A stretch of 64,000 bases of DNA from Rotaria sordida (lineage: Eukaryota > Rotifera > Eurotatoria > Philodinida > Philodinidae), in assembly GCA_905250125.1 (NCBI GenBank), contig CAJNOL010000974.1, forward strand, positions 1 to 64,000, read 5' to 3'. Below the pieces are notes generated by a model. The model ran no database searches and was not told the origin of the DNA. It saw nothing but the letters and a program-made list of their open reading frames with translations. The translations under genes were made by a program, and so were the position numbers. This document shows positions 38,558-52,023 of the stretch, piece after piece; position 1 is the stretch's first letter; every line of letters starts with the position of its first letter.

Positions 38558-39925
38558 CTACAATAAAAAGAACCTTACAAATAATATTTTTTAAAAGAAA
38601 CATGATCATGTCAACTAAAGAAAAAAAAAAGAAATCCTGCTTTGTTACCTCCAGTTGTTATTCGTAATTATTCAGTGTCACCTTCATTTATGTCTATATT
38701 TGTTATGTCATTCTCAGTTGTTCATTAAATAGGGAAGCCTTCTTTTAACTGACATGTATATAACTAGAAAAAAAAAAGAATAATTCTCTCTTCTTTGTCG
38801 ATCGTATGTGTAGGTGAACTTGTGTCGGAGTGATGGGAAGAGAGAGAGGGAGAAAAATCAGACTTTTTTTATTTACATTTGTCTATTCTACAGTGTATAG
38901 GCATAAAGTGGCACAATCACCTTGCATTCTGTTCATTCTTTTACATTAGTATTAACAAAAAGAGAATTTTTTCTGCTTCTCAAATCGATTTAATGTCGAT
39001 CTGTTATTAAACCTTGATCAATTATATTACATTAGTATATAGTTTTTCTTTGTTATGTCAAGTACTTTTTGCTTTTAATTCATACAGGTGGTCTGCTAAC
39101 ACAAAAAAAGCAAGCGAAGAGAAAAAAAGTCAGGCACTGACAAAAGTTCAATAATAATCATATATTTTAAAGAACAAGGAAAACAATTTAAATTAATAGA
39201 TCTTATTGAGTTAATCAATAAGATTTTATTGAGAGAGAAAAACAAAAGAAATATCTAATTGCATGACAAAACAAACTTTTTCTTTTTTTCAAAGAATGTT
39301 ATTTCAAATGCAATAGAACGACGCGTGCAACATCCTTCAAATAAATCTTGTTGGTGAATAAATTGGAAGTGACATTGAAAAACTTTTAAATAATTTAATT
39401 TTTTTGCTCAATCTATTGAACTGAAAAATGATATGTAAAAACTATGCAAACCAAAAAAAATTCATTAGAGATAACCTTTCAATCCTACACTTCTTTATTT
39501 CTTTGATCGAACTCAATTTTCCATCAGTTAAACAATTGAAAGACGTTAAGTATTTTTTTCTAAACAAACGGAAAAAAAAACAAAATATTGCACTTAATAT
39601 TTTCATAAATATTTACCATCTATTACAGAAGAAGAAGAAGAAAGAATAATTGCTACGTTTAAAAGTATTATAATGTAATTTTGCAACGCTTAAAATATAT
39701 GCAATTAAAAACGTTGAAATTTCAAAAGTATCGCATCACATTAAAGAATAAAAAGTATTACTTTTCTATTTGTGAACATATTGATTTATTTTGAAATATT
39801 TTTGATAAAAACTAAAGAATGTGAATAATCGAATTTTTTTAATGATGATTTTCATTTTGTTCATTATCAAATAGCATTTATGAGGTTTCAACTATATGTG
39901 ATGACAATCAAGAGGCATCAACGTA
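38558..39925. other. Intergenic, no gene seen
   Basis: AT-rich, with A and T runs and no recognisable exon or element on either strand. Confidence 0.55.
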
Positions 39926-39997
39926 GGTTCTATGGTGTAGCGGTTAGCACTTTGGACTTTGAATCCAGCGACCCCAGTTCAAATCTGGGTAGAACCT
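39926..39997 (+). tRNA. tRNA-Gln (UUG anticodon)
   Basis: A 72-base cloverleaf. The acceptor ggttcta (39926-39932) pairs with tagaacc (39990-39996), with discriminator T at 39997. The D arm holds tggtgtagcggttagca, the anticodon loop ctttgaa carries TTG at 39959-39961, and the T arm holds ccagttcaaatctgg. The sequence closely follows eukaryotic tRNA-Gln. T runs at 39999-40014 can stop Pol III. No intron. Confidence 0.97.
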
Positions 39998-42900
39998 GAT
40001 TTTACTTTTTGTTTTTAAACTTGGCATTTAAGTTGCGAGAATGAAGAGAATGTTCATGGATCACATGAATTAATTTTTTTTCAATTATAGATTACCTGAT
40101 ATTTCTATAATATTCATACAGATTAAACCAGATAAGAATCTTAGTTTGATCAATATTAACTATTTGATTTGAAAACTATATTTTTCATTTTAATTGTAAT
40201 ATTTGCTTAGTTTATAAAGTATAATCAATGTCCTATCATCAAAAAATAAAGTAACGCTATTTATAATCTAAAAGAAAAAAGATGTAAGTTACAATGGTGC
40301 TTATAAAATTATGTCTGTTGTTTCCAATTTACACATTTCACAACATAGCAGTAATATAATATCTTTTGTCCTTTTTGAAAATGATAAATTCTCATTAAAC
40401 CTTAACTGTAGACTTCATGTAAAGAAAAAAAAACATTACTTGAGTTCATATGTCAACATCAAATATTTTTTGTAATAATTTCGTTAACACCATTTATTAG
40501 AATAGAGTGAGAATACATTCGTGATAAACAGTTCCATTACATCATCTAACAATATTTGTCTTCCACTAGCTACCTTAGGTAGATATCTGGAAGATTTTTT
40601 GATAGATTATCTGAGACAAACGATTCAATATTCTATCTTGAATTTTTAAGAACATTGACTAACTTGCATTCACTTGTGATATGTGTGCATTATTTATCAT
40701 TCTTTATTTCTATGTTTAGCAATAAAAGACACATTGAAGAACATTTGTTTTTTTTTCTTTATCTACAGTAAATTCAAGTCGTAATCCTACCATATCGATC
40801 AATCGTGCATGTTAAATAAAATTTATCTGTTAAATGGATAAGTCTTTTTATAAGAAACAAGCATTTCCATTTTAAAAAAGACACTTTAATCCATCACGTC
40901 CAGTGTAAAATTTATAAATTAAAAGACAAATAACCGACTTGATTTATTACATACAATTGAAAGACTAAAAATATGTCATGTTTTCTGCTAAACTGTTGTT
41001 CATCATCGGTACGTGTGGTTGAATACTATATATACAGATATATATGTGACATCAGATAGGAAATGTTAAAAAAAAACAATCATTCAAGTGGGAGAGCTCG
41101 ATGATATATAAGAAGGTATACATCAAAATCAGAAGCATTATATTAAGTGAAACAACTCAATGATAAGTAATATGATGAAATATAATTTCAATAATTCTGT
41201 GGTTTTTGTTTGCATCTGAAGGGTATATGCAATCTGTGTTGCAAACCAAGGAAATATAAGGCTGATCACACGGGCAAGTCTGTGCTAGTAACTTCTGGTG
41301 AGTTAAGTTAATTAGAAAGCAAATCTTGAGTATGTATTTTATGATCGATCTCATACTGTTTCTAGAGTTGATATATGGTCCTTGCTGTAATTCTGCATGT
41401 TGTAGACCTGAGAAACAGTAGAACAATGGCGAGATTCGATGCACGTCATGCATGAAAAGAGACAAGTTTTTCGAATTGAACATTGTATCTATTGGGAAAT
41501 CTCGTAACAATTAGCAAAGTATGCCAGTTGTCGAGTAAGAAAATCGGTTGTTTGCAACATTTTCTGTTAAAAGTCTTTTAGATGCTGAATTCGTTTTCGT
41601 CGATGTCAGACAAAATATGTCGTTTTTTTTTTGATTATATGAAATATGTTTGAACTCTACCTACTATGTTTTCAGTTATCATTGTGGTCCATTAATTGTT
41701 GCTCACAATCAGCTATTTCTTATTACTTTGATAATTCAATTGATATTGGACTTGTTTTTCCAATGCAAAGCATTTTTATGAGCATTTCGGACTCGGACAG
41801 TCTTGACTTGATATGCTTATCATGTGGAATGTACACCAAAAGGCGTTTGACTGACTCAGCAGCTTCACTTGATGAAACGGTAATAGAACACTAGATATAC
41901 ATGGAAGCTGCACCTGTTTTAGCGCCACTTCGGAATTAGAGTAAAAGTTTCAAACTTTTGCGAAACAATTCTTATTTATAGTTTACTCTTATTCGAACGG
42001 TCATTTGTCTACGTGATGACACAGTCATCGGAAATACTTATATTAAGTAGGAAAAAGCAGAAGTCTCTGTAGCATGCTACTAACATTCAACAGTCGCTTG
42101 ACTTCGAACTAATTATCGGTAGAGAGATTGCAGGCAGTAAAGGAAACATGTAATTATCAAAATAGTTGACCATTACAATAAAAAGCTAATACAATATGAA
42201 ATTCGCATCAGATTACAGTGATAATAATTAGTCATCGAGCGCAAACATATGCAACAGGATTATGAGTAATATGTTTTTTTTTATTCACTCTACGACCTTC
42301 TAATGAAAATATTTTTTTGAATCATTTTAACAGAGCAAATATTATCGATTCGTCACTCAGATCTTGTTTCCTTTCAAGATCGAAATCTTTGAAATTTCTT
42401 CGTACTTTCGTCAATATCTTGTACTTCATCGATGAAGAATGAAGAACTTTTTCAAGTTTTCATGCGAGTTACATAGAAACTGAGAGAAGAAATCAGAAAC
42501 TCTATTATCTCTATTTAAATTTAAGCTAGAATGTATATTTTAACCTTTTCATACTCAATGATACTTCCATTACTATCCACTGCACTACAAATGCAATAAG
42601 ATGATAATATTTATAACAAAACTTGATAACAGAATCATTTGAAAATCAAACTATGAACACGTAAATAATCCATACGAGATACATTTGAAACAACATACCA
42701 AATTTACTTTATACATAATATGTTTATAACATATACTGAAAGAAGAAGCAGAGATTTTGTTCCAATCAATGTCATTAGAAGTAATACACGAAAGATGAAA
42801 ATGGATAAATTTTCAATCACTATGGGTATTTTTTCAAAAAAATCGTTCAAATAGATTCATAGTTTGCAATGCACAAAATACTAAGATAGATTGGCAAATT

Positions 42901-44304
42901 TGACCAGTTACTAATTTTGTATGTCCACGAACATACATACTCATATATGAATCGTAAGCAATATCAATTAGTTGATATCATTCACTTACAACTACAGTAT
43001 CAGTAGAATTTGCAGTGTATTCAGAGCTATACATGACAACAATGTTCCTATTAGTATTATCAATATACTTCTTGTCATATTTGTCAAATCAGAATGCCCA
43101 AAGTAGTGATAGATCTAACAATATAATATTTGTGTCATTTCAAGCTACTACTGGAAAACAAATCATCGTGTTAAAATTATGTAGGTACGCATCCACGTTT
43201 TCCGTGATATCAATAACTACGTACGTCAATAAAACCTGTTGGTGTAATGATATAAGTACTGTTAGTAGCAAAAATTGATTATCCTTGTAAATTCTAGTGA
43301 TGTTATCTATATGAGAAAAAATTAAATTGAACAGGAACAAAAATTAGTTGAAATCAGTGGCTACCTGTTTGTAGTATAAATTGAGTAAAGAAGTTCCTTA
43401 CAAAAATTCATTGTTTTTTATTATGATCTATAGGTTAAACAAGGGATCTAGCATTTAGATAATGAATATTTTACACATTATCCTTCACAAAATTTATGGA
43501 CTCAAAATTGAATGAATATAACAACAGTGAGAGTTGGAACGTGTTTGGAAATGCTAAAAGTGAGAATCAAGAAAGATATAACTAAATCTAAACAAATTAT
43601 TTCCTTCCAATTCTGCTTATAAGTGATATTCGCCATCAATAATTCTAAAGAAGACAAAAATAAAAATGTATTAAAGATAAAAATTAAGATATGTTTATTT
43701 TTTGTCTTTATAAATATAAATTAATTTTGATATTTACTGGCAACAATACTATAAACTCTATTTCATAAGTTATATAGATCTTTCCGAGAAGAAATCTATG
43801 CATTGTTTTTTCTCATAGACTTTGTATTTACACATAATTCTATGAGGACTCGATCAGGAATCAGAACCTACGGAAATAACAAAACTGACGACAATTGTTT
43901 GGAAATATTATTATTAATGGTTTCTATACATAACAACATTTACTTAATCACTGTTTGTTTTATAAAAATAATTACGTAAAAAACACGTTTTATGTGTTTG
44001 ATAATCATAATGAATATTCCAGTTCATGCAAGATTTCCTATTACCCATAATTAGGATTTAATTTTTTATATAACACATATACGTTGCATTTATTATAGAC
44101 GCATCTGTTCTACTGACTTGTATCATTCTACATATATGCTGTCTATTTAATAAATTTTATTTTAATAATAAATCAAATCTCGAATATTAAAGAATATATA
44201 GAAAAACATAGAGTTTAATTGAAACATCAAGTCGAAAATTATAAAATATATTAAATCTACGCTCTTTCTCTCTCTCCTATACTATTGTTTGTTGATGGAT
44301 TCAT
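39998..44304. other. Long intergenic region with one coding-like fragment
   Basis: No firm gene. On the minus strand at 41723-41896 a frame reads SSSEAAESVKRLLVYIPHDK and on to ESEMLIKMLCIGKTSPISIE before a stop. A further minus frame lies at 41157-41510 (ending with a Cys-containing CPCDQPYISLVCNTDC). They might be remnants of one spliced gene but no exon chain could be built. The rest is AT-rich and featureless. Confidence 0.35.
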
Positions 44305-45537
44305 TTATCTTGTACCAATAGAAAAATCACGAAAATGAAATGTTACAAAAATAATCAACCAAGCTAAACAACCTGCCGTTATATACGAAGGTATACAACT
44401 ATAGTAGAAGCGTATCATTAATAGAGATAGTTTGAAAATAAGAAAGATAATAAAATATAACACTGATAATATTTTCTGGCTTTGAACTATTTGCAAATAA
44501 TCTAACTGTAATCTTGGAGATGCTGAACTCCATAATATCAAACTGATGACAGTAAATAGGATGATCAATTTATCGCTAAAAGATGCAAGTAGAACAGGAA
44601 GGCCAAAACCGAATAATCCACTGAATAAAATAATAAAGACACATGATCGATATATAGCAATTGTAACTTGTCGTTGTATGAATAAGCAAAAATATAACAA
44701 AAGGCCTATGATAGTTCCAATGCCAAACCAAAAAAGACTGGTTAAAATTTGAGCAGCTTGTGATTTATTGAAGAAAATCAATCGAAGCATAGTCCAAATT
44801 CGAGCGCAACAATTTTGTTGACGAGCTTGTACAACTGCATCGAATTCAACTAGATTGGCTTTAGGCATCAGAAACAGAAATCGTTGTAATCGATTATTTA
44901 ATCGAGTGAATCCTGTTTCATTGCCATATTCCTGTGGAAAAGTGAGCGTATTGTTCTCAAGTATCTCAAAATCATCTGGTGATGGTATCATTTGTTCAAT
45001 TAAGAGATCTAATCTTTCTTGGATACATTTAATCATGTGTTGTTGATACACAGTTCGGTCAATTAGATATTTGCATGCGAAACATTGAGTCACTGCAGGT
45101 ATGCAAAATATTTGATGCTGATCAATTTCACTTATTAGTATATATTTTCGACATATGTTGCATCGTTTAGTTGGAAACTGACATTCTTCAGTTTCATGCT
45201 GTTCTAATAAATCGTAGGATAGAACTTCTGTACAACCAAATAAACTATTACGACAACGAATGGATAGACGACCCAGGAGAGAATGAATATGTGGTGGTGC
45301 ACGTTTTTCTTCATATGGAGAACAACGAAAGGGACATGAAGTTGGATTGACCTTACGCCATATTCGAATACATTGATTACAAAATAAATGTTGACAAGAG
45401 GCACATGATCTTGGCTTCCATAAAAGACCCTGACAAATTATACAACAAAGCTCATTGATCACATGATACTGGTCATGAACAACACGATCTTGATCAATAC
45501 ATTCTTCTTCAAAGAAGCAAGTTTCTTCATCTGTCAT
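44305..45537 (-). CDS. RING and TRAF-type zinc-finger membrane protein, probable E3 ligase
   Basis: A single exon encodes 410 residues from the ATG at 45537; the frame is open further upstream but without an ATG. Residues 32-72 form a C3HC4 RING: C32, C35, C48, H50, C53, C56, C68 and C72, with an unusual three-residue gap in the last pair. Residues about 95-170 hold TRAF-type Cys/His fingers (CRNSLFGCTEVLSYDLLEQH, ECQFPTKRCNICRKYI and CFACKYLI). From about residue 255 to the end there are five or six hydrophobic helices, such as LTSLFWFGIGTIIGLLLYFC and VFIILFSGLFGFGLPVLLAS. This suggests a ubiquitin ligase anchored in a membrane with the fingers in the cytosol (inference). The substrate is unknown. 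Neighbouring DNA is empty. Confidence 0.85.
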   Translation of the reverse strand: MTDEETCFFEEECIDQDRVVHDQYHVINELCCIICQGLLWKPRSCASCQHLFCNQCIRIWRKVNPTSCPFRCSPYEEKRAPPHIHSLLGRLSIRCRNSLFGCTEVLSYDLLEQHETEECQFPTKRCNICRKYILISEIDQHQIFCIPAVTQCFACKYLIDRTVYQQHMIKCIQERLDLLIEQMIPSPDDFEILENNTLTFPQEYGNETGFTRLNNRLQRFLFLMPKANLVEFDAVVQARQQNCCARIWTMLRLIFFNKSQAAQILTSLFWFGIGTIIGLLLYFCLFIQRQVTIAIYRSCVFIILFSGLFGFGLPVLLASFSDKLIILFTVISLILWSSASPRLQLDYLQIVQSQKILSVLYFIIFLIFKLSLLMIRFYYSCIPSYITAGCLAWLIIFVTFHFRDFSIGTR

Positions 45538-48106
45538 TTTTCTTCGATTGCGTATGTAGTGCAAAAAAAAACAACTCCCGTTCTGTTGTTGTTGTGAGTT
45601 AAGTGGCAACGTGTTTATAAGAAGAAAAATCAGTAATAATGAAAGTATTTGACGAATAATTCAATTCTCATGAATGATAAACAAGAAGAAAGTAGCGTTT
45701 ATTTTTGTAGTTTGTAAATAAAGATATTAAGAATTGACGCATCTTATAAGATATTTCTATTTAGAATACGTCAATCCAAACAGTTTGCAAATGAATCTTT
45801 GTTTTAAAATAGTCACTAATGTCATCTATAATTCAACGACACTGAGGCACGAGAAACGCTTTTATTTGCTATAATAAAACTCCAATCATTTTAAATACTC
45901 TTGGAACATAGATAGAGAGCTCCAAAGGTTTCCTTTCGATATATTCTACTAAACGGTTGACTTGGAAACTTTTTCAATTTAGTTAAAAACTATGTAGCCA
46001 TTGATAAAATGATCGCCGTTTTCTGTAGCTGGATTTGAAAAAAATTCAATCAAAATAACCAAACTAATATTTTCTAAACTCATGATAAGACGGTTTGTAT
46101 CATCTTGTTAGTATAAATTACTTGAACAACAATTTAGTTGACATCTCTTAAAAGATTTCAATGCGAGAATGCTTTGATTTTCGAATTGTGTATCACAATA
46201 ATTTCTTATTAAAAATACTTTTCCAATGGAATCGATCTTTTAATTAGCGACTATCATATGAACAAGACATATTATAAAAAGGAACTTTGAGTGCACAAAC
46301 TTTTACAAATGAGAATCTATCTTCAAAAAAAATGAAATAAAGTTTTTTCTATATTATGAGTCATTAAAGACTATACGTGATTGTCGAGAGATATTTTCTA
46401 CAGTCAATATTGATAAAAACGATGTATATTAAGTTAGATCGAAATAATTCACATGAAATGATTTCTTGTTTTCAAAAAAAAAGATAGTTATGCATGACAT
46501 CAAACCAATCGACCGATAATCAAGCGTTCATTCACACCATATATATTTCATTCAAAAGTCTTGCTGCAAAATCTTTGTATTCTTCACCTAGATAAGGTTT
46601 TTTCCCTCTAGGACATGATGGAGTGGCAACGAATTTTTTCTTCGTCGAAAAGTTTTGCATGTGATTGTATAAATGCTGAAAAAAGAAATGCTGAAAAAAA
46701 CAAAAATAAAGACGAAAAAGAGGATTACAGAAAGTTGTGCATGACCTATAACTATATGAAATTGTTTGGTTACAGGTAAATGAATTTCGGTTATTAAAAC
46801 AAAAGATAATCAGTTTATATTTAGAAATTTTTTATGACAAAAATATGAGTTTACATATATTTTTGCACAGAAGACAAAACTCATCAGAGACTCTGCAAAC
46901 ACATATAACATGGTGACAAAATCAGTTAAAAGCCTGATTCTTCAACTTTTTATTTGCTTTTACTTAAAATGTAGAATGTAAAACTTATTCAGGAATAGTT
47001 ACATTCACTAAAATATTCATGAAGATTTTTTTTTCAACCACTTGAAATATGCTCGACGATTTAATATGTCCAGTTATTCGATTATGAACTCTTGTAAATA
47101 TCGATATTTCAAACAGATACATCTAAGTTTCATAACAGGTCTATAGTGTATTATTAATTTGCGTTAAAGCCAATAGTTCAAATAATGCATATAATTCTTC
47201 ATATGATGATGAAAAAGCAGCATTAGAATCTTTTGAAAACGACATTGCCGATTAGAAAAGAAACACAAATGCAACCATATATAATAGATATTTTTGAAGA
47301 TCCATTTTGTAGCATGTTTAGTAATAATCTATTGAGATGAAAGATTCTACGGCAAAACCATACTCTTTTATAGTCCCAAACTAGCAATAAGAGGATGCAC
47401 AACAATAATAGAATATCATAAAGTAATTCCATAGCTTTCTATGCATGTTAACAGCTTTAAGTTCATTAGTAATCGCTTTTTCTTTTATTATTCATGAAAT
47501 GACAACAGGATTATATCGATGATATGTTTTTCAATTCATTCTTTTTCTCAGAAATCAAGGTCATTCTACCGTATACATTGAAATAATCTTTAAATGATTT
47601 ATTCAATGACGTAGCTATTTTCTGGGCCATAATAGAAACATGAGGATCCATAGGATATATGCAGATTTGTGCATGGTGTTTTAACTTTCTTTATTAATAA
47701 TCACAGATACAATTTGTTTGAATTGTGTACGTTGTTTTCAGAATAATTCTCAAGCGCATTCAAATTATATTTGAACATTTTGAGCATTTCTTTCTGGAAA
47801 AATAGATATGTGTCGATCATTAAGTTTTTATATGTGCAATTAAACATGTCTATTATTCTGAATTTTTTGTCTACAGATTAAGCAGAAAAAACTTTCTCTC
47901 TCTAAACTCCTTGCTAGATTTCACTATTACATTGCTGATAATCAGAACGTAAGTGTAAAAAGATAAAAACTGGCAGCCAAATTAAATGAGGTAGCTTATA
48001 TGAGAATTGCAAACGATGATAAACATAGTCTACACAAAAGCTTTCATGAGATTTTATCCTATCTTTATCATGGCAATTATTTTTTGTTATCGGCCATCAA
48101 CAAACA
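45538..48106. other. Intergenic with possible minus-strand exons
   Basis: On the minus strand a cttttttcag acceptor near 46681 is followed by HLYNHMQNFSTKKKFVATPS, then GKKPYLGEEYKDFAARLLNE and a stop near 46545. About 0.7 kb upstream at 47223-47432 a frame starts MELLYDILLLLCILLLLVWD, a signal-anchor-like segment. They could be exons of one small membrane protein, but no complete exon chain was found and the family is unknown. Confidence 0.35.
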
Positions 48107-48812
48107 TATTCTACTGCCTGGTAAAAACAAAATGGCCGTAGTAATTTTTTGAATATCTCATGAATGAAAGTAGTTAGCAATCTGCGGTTTTCGTCATTTT
48201 GTAGAGCAATAACTATTCTATCGATTCATATATGAAGCTTTGGAAAATTTGGAATTTCAGTCTGTTGACTCCATAAACCTTTAAAAGGTTCAAATCCTGA
48301 TTTCTCAAAGCCTACGAAAGGCCGACTTCAATATCTCTTATGGTTCTCAAATGATCCTCATTTTCCTGAAACTCGTGTTGGTGAATATCCTTTACTATTA
48401 CTCATTTTTAAGAATGCATGGAAACATAGGTATCTATGTTTTCATGCATTCTGAAAAATGAGTAACAATGCAGGACAGTCACCAGTACAAGTTTCAGAAA
48501 AATGAAGACCATTTGAGAACCATAAGAGATATCGAGGTCAGCCTTTCATAGGCTTGTAGAGAGCACTTTAGGCTATATTTTAGTCACTTTAAACATAGAG
48601 GTCACTTTAGAACTTGAGAAATCAGGATTCGAACCTTTTAAAAGTTCATGGAGCAAACAGATTGAAATTCTGAGTTTTCCAAAGCTTCATATATGAATCG
48701 ATAGAGTAGTCATTGCTCTACAAAATGACGAAAACCACAGATCGCTAGCTACTTCCATTTATGAGTTCTTCAAAAAATTGCCACGGCCAGTATTTTAACA
48801 GACAGTAGTATA
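48107..48812. mobile_element. 706-bp fold-back (near-perfect hairpin) element
   Basis: The ends tattctactgcctgg and ccagtattttaacagacagtag (written in two arms) are inverted matches, and the arms stay paired inward for over 300 bp. Examples are tcgattcatatatgaagctt on the left and aagcttcatatatgaatcga on the right. At the centre (about 48412-48452) agaatgcatg and catgcattct leave only a few unpaired bases. The right arm has about 55 extra bases (within 48561-48616). No coding capacity is seen. It is a non-autonomous palindromic element or an inverted duplication. Confidence 0.8.
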
Positions 48813-49565
48813 CGATTCATTGCGTCTAGTAAAGAGAAAACTACTCAAATGTGATACATATGAAAATCTTGATCAACAATGAAAATTATTTTTTATTTTT
48901 TCACGTCAATAAGATTTTACAAAACAATTATACAGGAAAAAACTAATAAGAATAAAATGATCCAATATCAAAAATGAAATTATGATTTCGATAATATTTG
49001 TCATTTCAATTTGTCGAAGCAACAATATATATATATATACAAAATTGAATTGGTTATGCAAATATCACATTCTTAATATAATATCATATAAAGAAAGATT
49101 GACATAGTTTCGTTAGTATGCATTTCAATTTACAACAAAACATTGGTGACCTACGTTTTTCAGCCAAGCAAATTTATGTTGACAGATTTCTTGCTTTTTT
49201 TTCTCATTGACACTATTTCTTTTATGTATTATACACTATTTAGTTCTAAGAAAAAGAAAAAAGGACTAATATGCTTATAAGAAAAATGAAGGATGACCTT
49301 CTTTCTACTTTGTTTATCTAGATGTGATGTATTCCTAATGACTTTTTTTCTTCATCAAGATTAAAAGTAAATAATACAAAAAAAAGGAAGGCATCGCATA
49401 TATATATATATATATATACATATAGATATATTTCTGAGAATTGCATCGGAGTTCTTTTCTATTCACAAATTCTGTTTGATTTGGGTTTCATAACAGATTC
49501 AATTGAAGTAAGACAAACATATTTGATTAGGAAATGGTATACATCGTATTCATATGTTATTTAGA
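48813..49565. other. Intergenic, TA dinucleotide repeats
   Basis: No gene seen. Short TA microsatellites lie at about 49027-49038 and 49400-49419. A ttatttag acceptor-like site at 49557-49564 ends one base before the LIM-gene ATG. Confidence 0.6.
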
Positions 49566-50011
49566 ATGTCATATAAAAATCAAGAAACTCCTCATTGTCC
49601 TCGTTGCGGTCATGCAGCTTTTCATGCTGAATCAATTCCAGCTGCTGGAAAAGTCTGGCATAAAACTTGTTTCCGATGCGGTAAATAAAATTAAAAAAAA
49701 ATATATGTCTCATTTGTCATATTATTTTATAAAATTAGCTCTCTGTAAAAAAGCATTAGAAGTGACAACACTTTCAGAACATGATGGTGATTTATATTGT
49801 AAACAATGCTATACTCGTAAATTTGGTATTCGTGGTGTTGGTTTTGGTATTGGAGCTGGTGCACTTGGTATGGATACTGGTGAACGATTTGGGAATACAC
49901 AATCTCTTTCGTATGTTTATTCTTTTCTCTTAATAAGTAATAGGTGTATTCTTATTTTTTAGAAATAAACCAAATTATCCTCCAATACCTGGAATTATAC
50001 CACCTAGCTAA
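49566..50011 (+). CDS. Single LIM-domain protein of the CSRP/muscle LIM family
   Basis: Three exons, 49566-49680, 49739-49910 and 49963-50011, encode 111 residues. The LIM domain is complete: C11-x2-C14-x17-H32-x2-C35-x2-C38-x2-C41-x17-C59-x2-C62, the spacing of CSRP/CRIP proteins. It is followed by the glycine-rich tail typical of muscle LIM proteins ([20 protein letters not shown]) and a Pro-rich end. The layout, one LIM plus glycine tail, resembles insect Mlp60A. Such proteins bind actin-associated partners at the sarcomere Z-line and in the nucleus (family knowledge). The ATG lies one base after a ttatttag acceptor, consistent with trans-splicing or an upstream non-coding exon. No damage is seen. 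Confidence 0.9.
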
Positions 50012-52023
50012 AAGATATACATTTACAATTTATTGAAGACTCTACGAATTTTTTATTTATATTATTTCTCGCATCTTTCTTTTTCTTCGATTAGTAGAAT
50101 AATAATAAAAATGCACGAGTGAGTTTCAATCATAAAAATAAAAACAATAGAATTAACGAAAAATTCTTTATTTTTATTATCAATGATGGAATATATCTAA
50201 TTAACCACTGAGTTTATGTATTATTACGGATCATTGCATAGAAAATATTTATTATACTAAATGAAGTGAAATTGTAAAAATACTCTTAATAAATGATTAT
50301 TCTTTTCTAAAAAAGAATCATTTATGCTAAATGATGGTGGAAGAAAACACTAATTAATGTATCGTATACTATTTTCTTTTTCTTATTGAAGAATAGTAAT
50401 ATTGACAAATTACACTCACATTATTCCTTCGCCTATAATTCTATATACAAGATAATACTAACGAATTATCTATCATCAAATTGCAACCAACAAATAGACC
50501 TACATATGTTCTAAAATTATCAAAGAGGAATATATAAAATATTACAAAATCATCATGATAACAAAAGATAATTTGTTAAAAAAGCTTATTAGCGCAGCTT
50601 TGTTAGGCATAGATTGTGGAGCTCACATGCATTCTTTAGCTTTATAATAATTATATAAAATATGTAAACTGCAAATTTTCTAACAGACAATAAGTGTCTT
50701 TCAAAGATAATCAATTATCAGAGAAACGATCTAGCTTATTTATTTCTGTATTTTGAACCGAATTTTTTTTCTGTTTTGTTTTTCACTTAAGCACAATTTT
50801 TTATTTGCCTTGTTATTATTCGCTCGTTATTTATTATCTTCGATGTTTCGTAAGTTACTATTACTGTTATTCTTGCTCGAATCATTGATTTAACTGATAA
50901 ATAAGTTTGTTGTAGACATTCATTATTTCTAGAATAGATCTCAAACTGCTATTATCTATCTTGATAAACTTAGAAATACTGATATTGATATTTCCGAATG
51001 TTGGAACTTAGTTACTTCATCTTTTTTTGTGTTGATTAAGTGACGACTGTGGCCAATTAATCGATCACTAGTTACCATCCATGATATCGATCATATAATT
51101 ATTTATAAGTGTAAAAATCTGAAACTACACTATTTAAGACAAGCATGCAAAAACATATTTCAGCCATTTAAATTTCAAGCAAGACATTGAAATGTATCAG
51201 AACAATTTTTGCTTTTTTGTTTTTAATTCAACGAATGTTTCTGTTGCTAAGTTACTATGAAAAAGGAGTTTGATGTCTGTTGTCGTTGGCTGCTAGGAGA
51301 GTATTCGTATCCAGCGACTTTTAAGCTCGGTTGCTATGGTGTATCAGGAACGAGGAGTCAAAAAACTCCGAAGCAGAACTTACATTCATTATTTTTCGAA
51401 AAATATATGTGAGTTCGAGAAAAAGGTCGTTTTTTTGTTTAATTATTGAGTATTTCCATGATCGCCAATACATAAAACGAAGAGGAAAATCGTTAGTCGA
51501 AATTGAATATATAGATATTATTTTATTTTAAAAACAAATACTTCTCAATTCGATATCTCATAATCTTATTGTTGAAAGTGTTTAAATGCTATTTTTTGAG
51601 AACCATATGGTAAAAGAAAAGAAATATGTTCAATTCTATGAGTTATTGTATTTTCTATGAAGAAAATCTATTCAGAATTTTATCACATTCAGATCAAAGT
51701 TTTTCCTAGTAACCAACAAAAAAATAAACTTTCGAGATGAAAAATAATTTTTGTTTGGAGATTTATTATATTAAAAAGAATCCACTAGAAACATAACATA
51801 TTATAAGTTTATAACAAAGCAAATATTTACTACTAAAATACGATAAGATCAAAAAATCGTTGATATTCTACGTAGAGAAGAGACAATTGATCAAAAATTT
51901 ATATACAAAAAACTTCATTGATATTAAAAATATACGAATTCAATTATAAACATAGCATTTCGATTCGGAAACACGTGAATCAAGAATAAAAAGAACAATT
52001 TATTGTTCATCACTTTGCGGTAA
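50012..52023. other. Intergenic with GTTGC-type half sites
   Basis: No gene seen. At 51240-51345 there are gttgctaagttac and gttgctatggtgta (51330-51343; 12 of 14 matches to the X-box consensus), recalling in mirror order the cluster at 15.7 kb. This is too weak to call a regulatory site. Confidence 0.4.

Noticed and set aside
48260..48300. B-box-like ggttcaaatcc in the second fold-back element
   Set aside because: No A box or tRNA arms around it; part of the palindromic arm, with a diverged inverted copy in the other arm.
51330..51343. X-box-like gttgctatggtgta
   Set aside because: Only 12 of 14 consensus positions and no gene start nearby; mentioned only in comparison with the 15.7 kb cluster.
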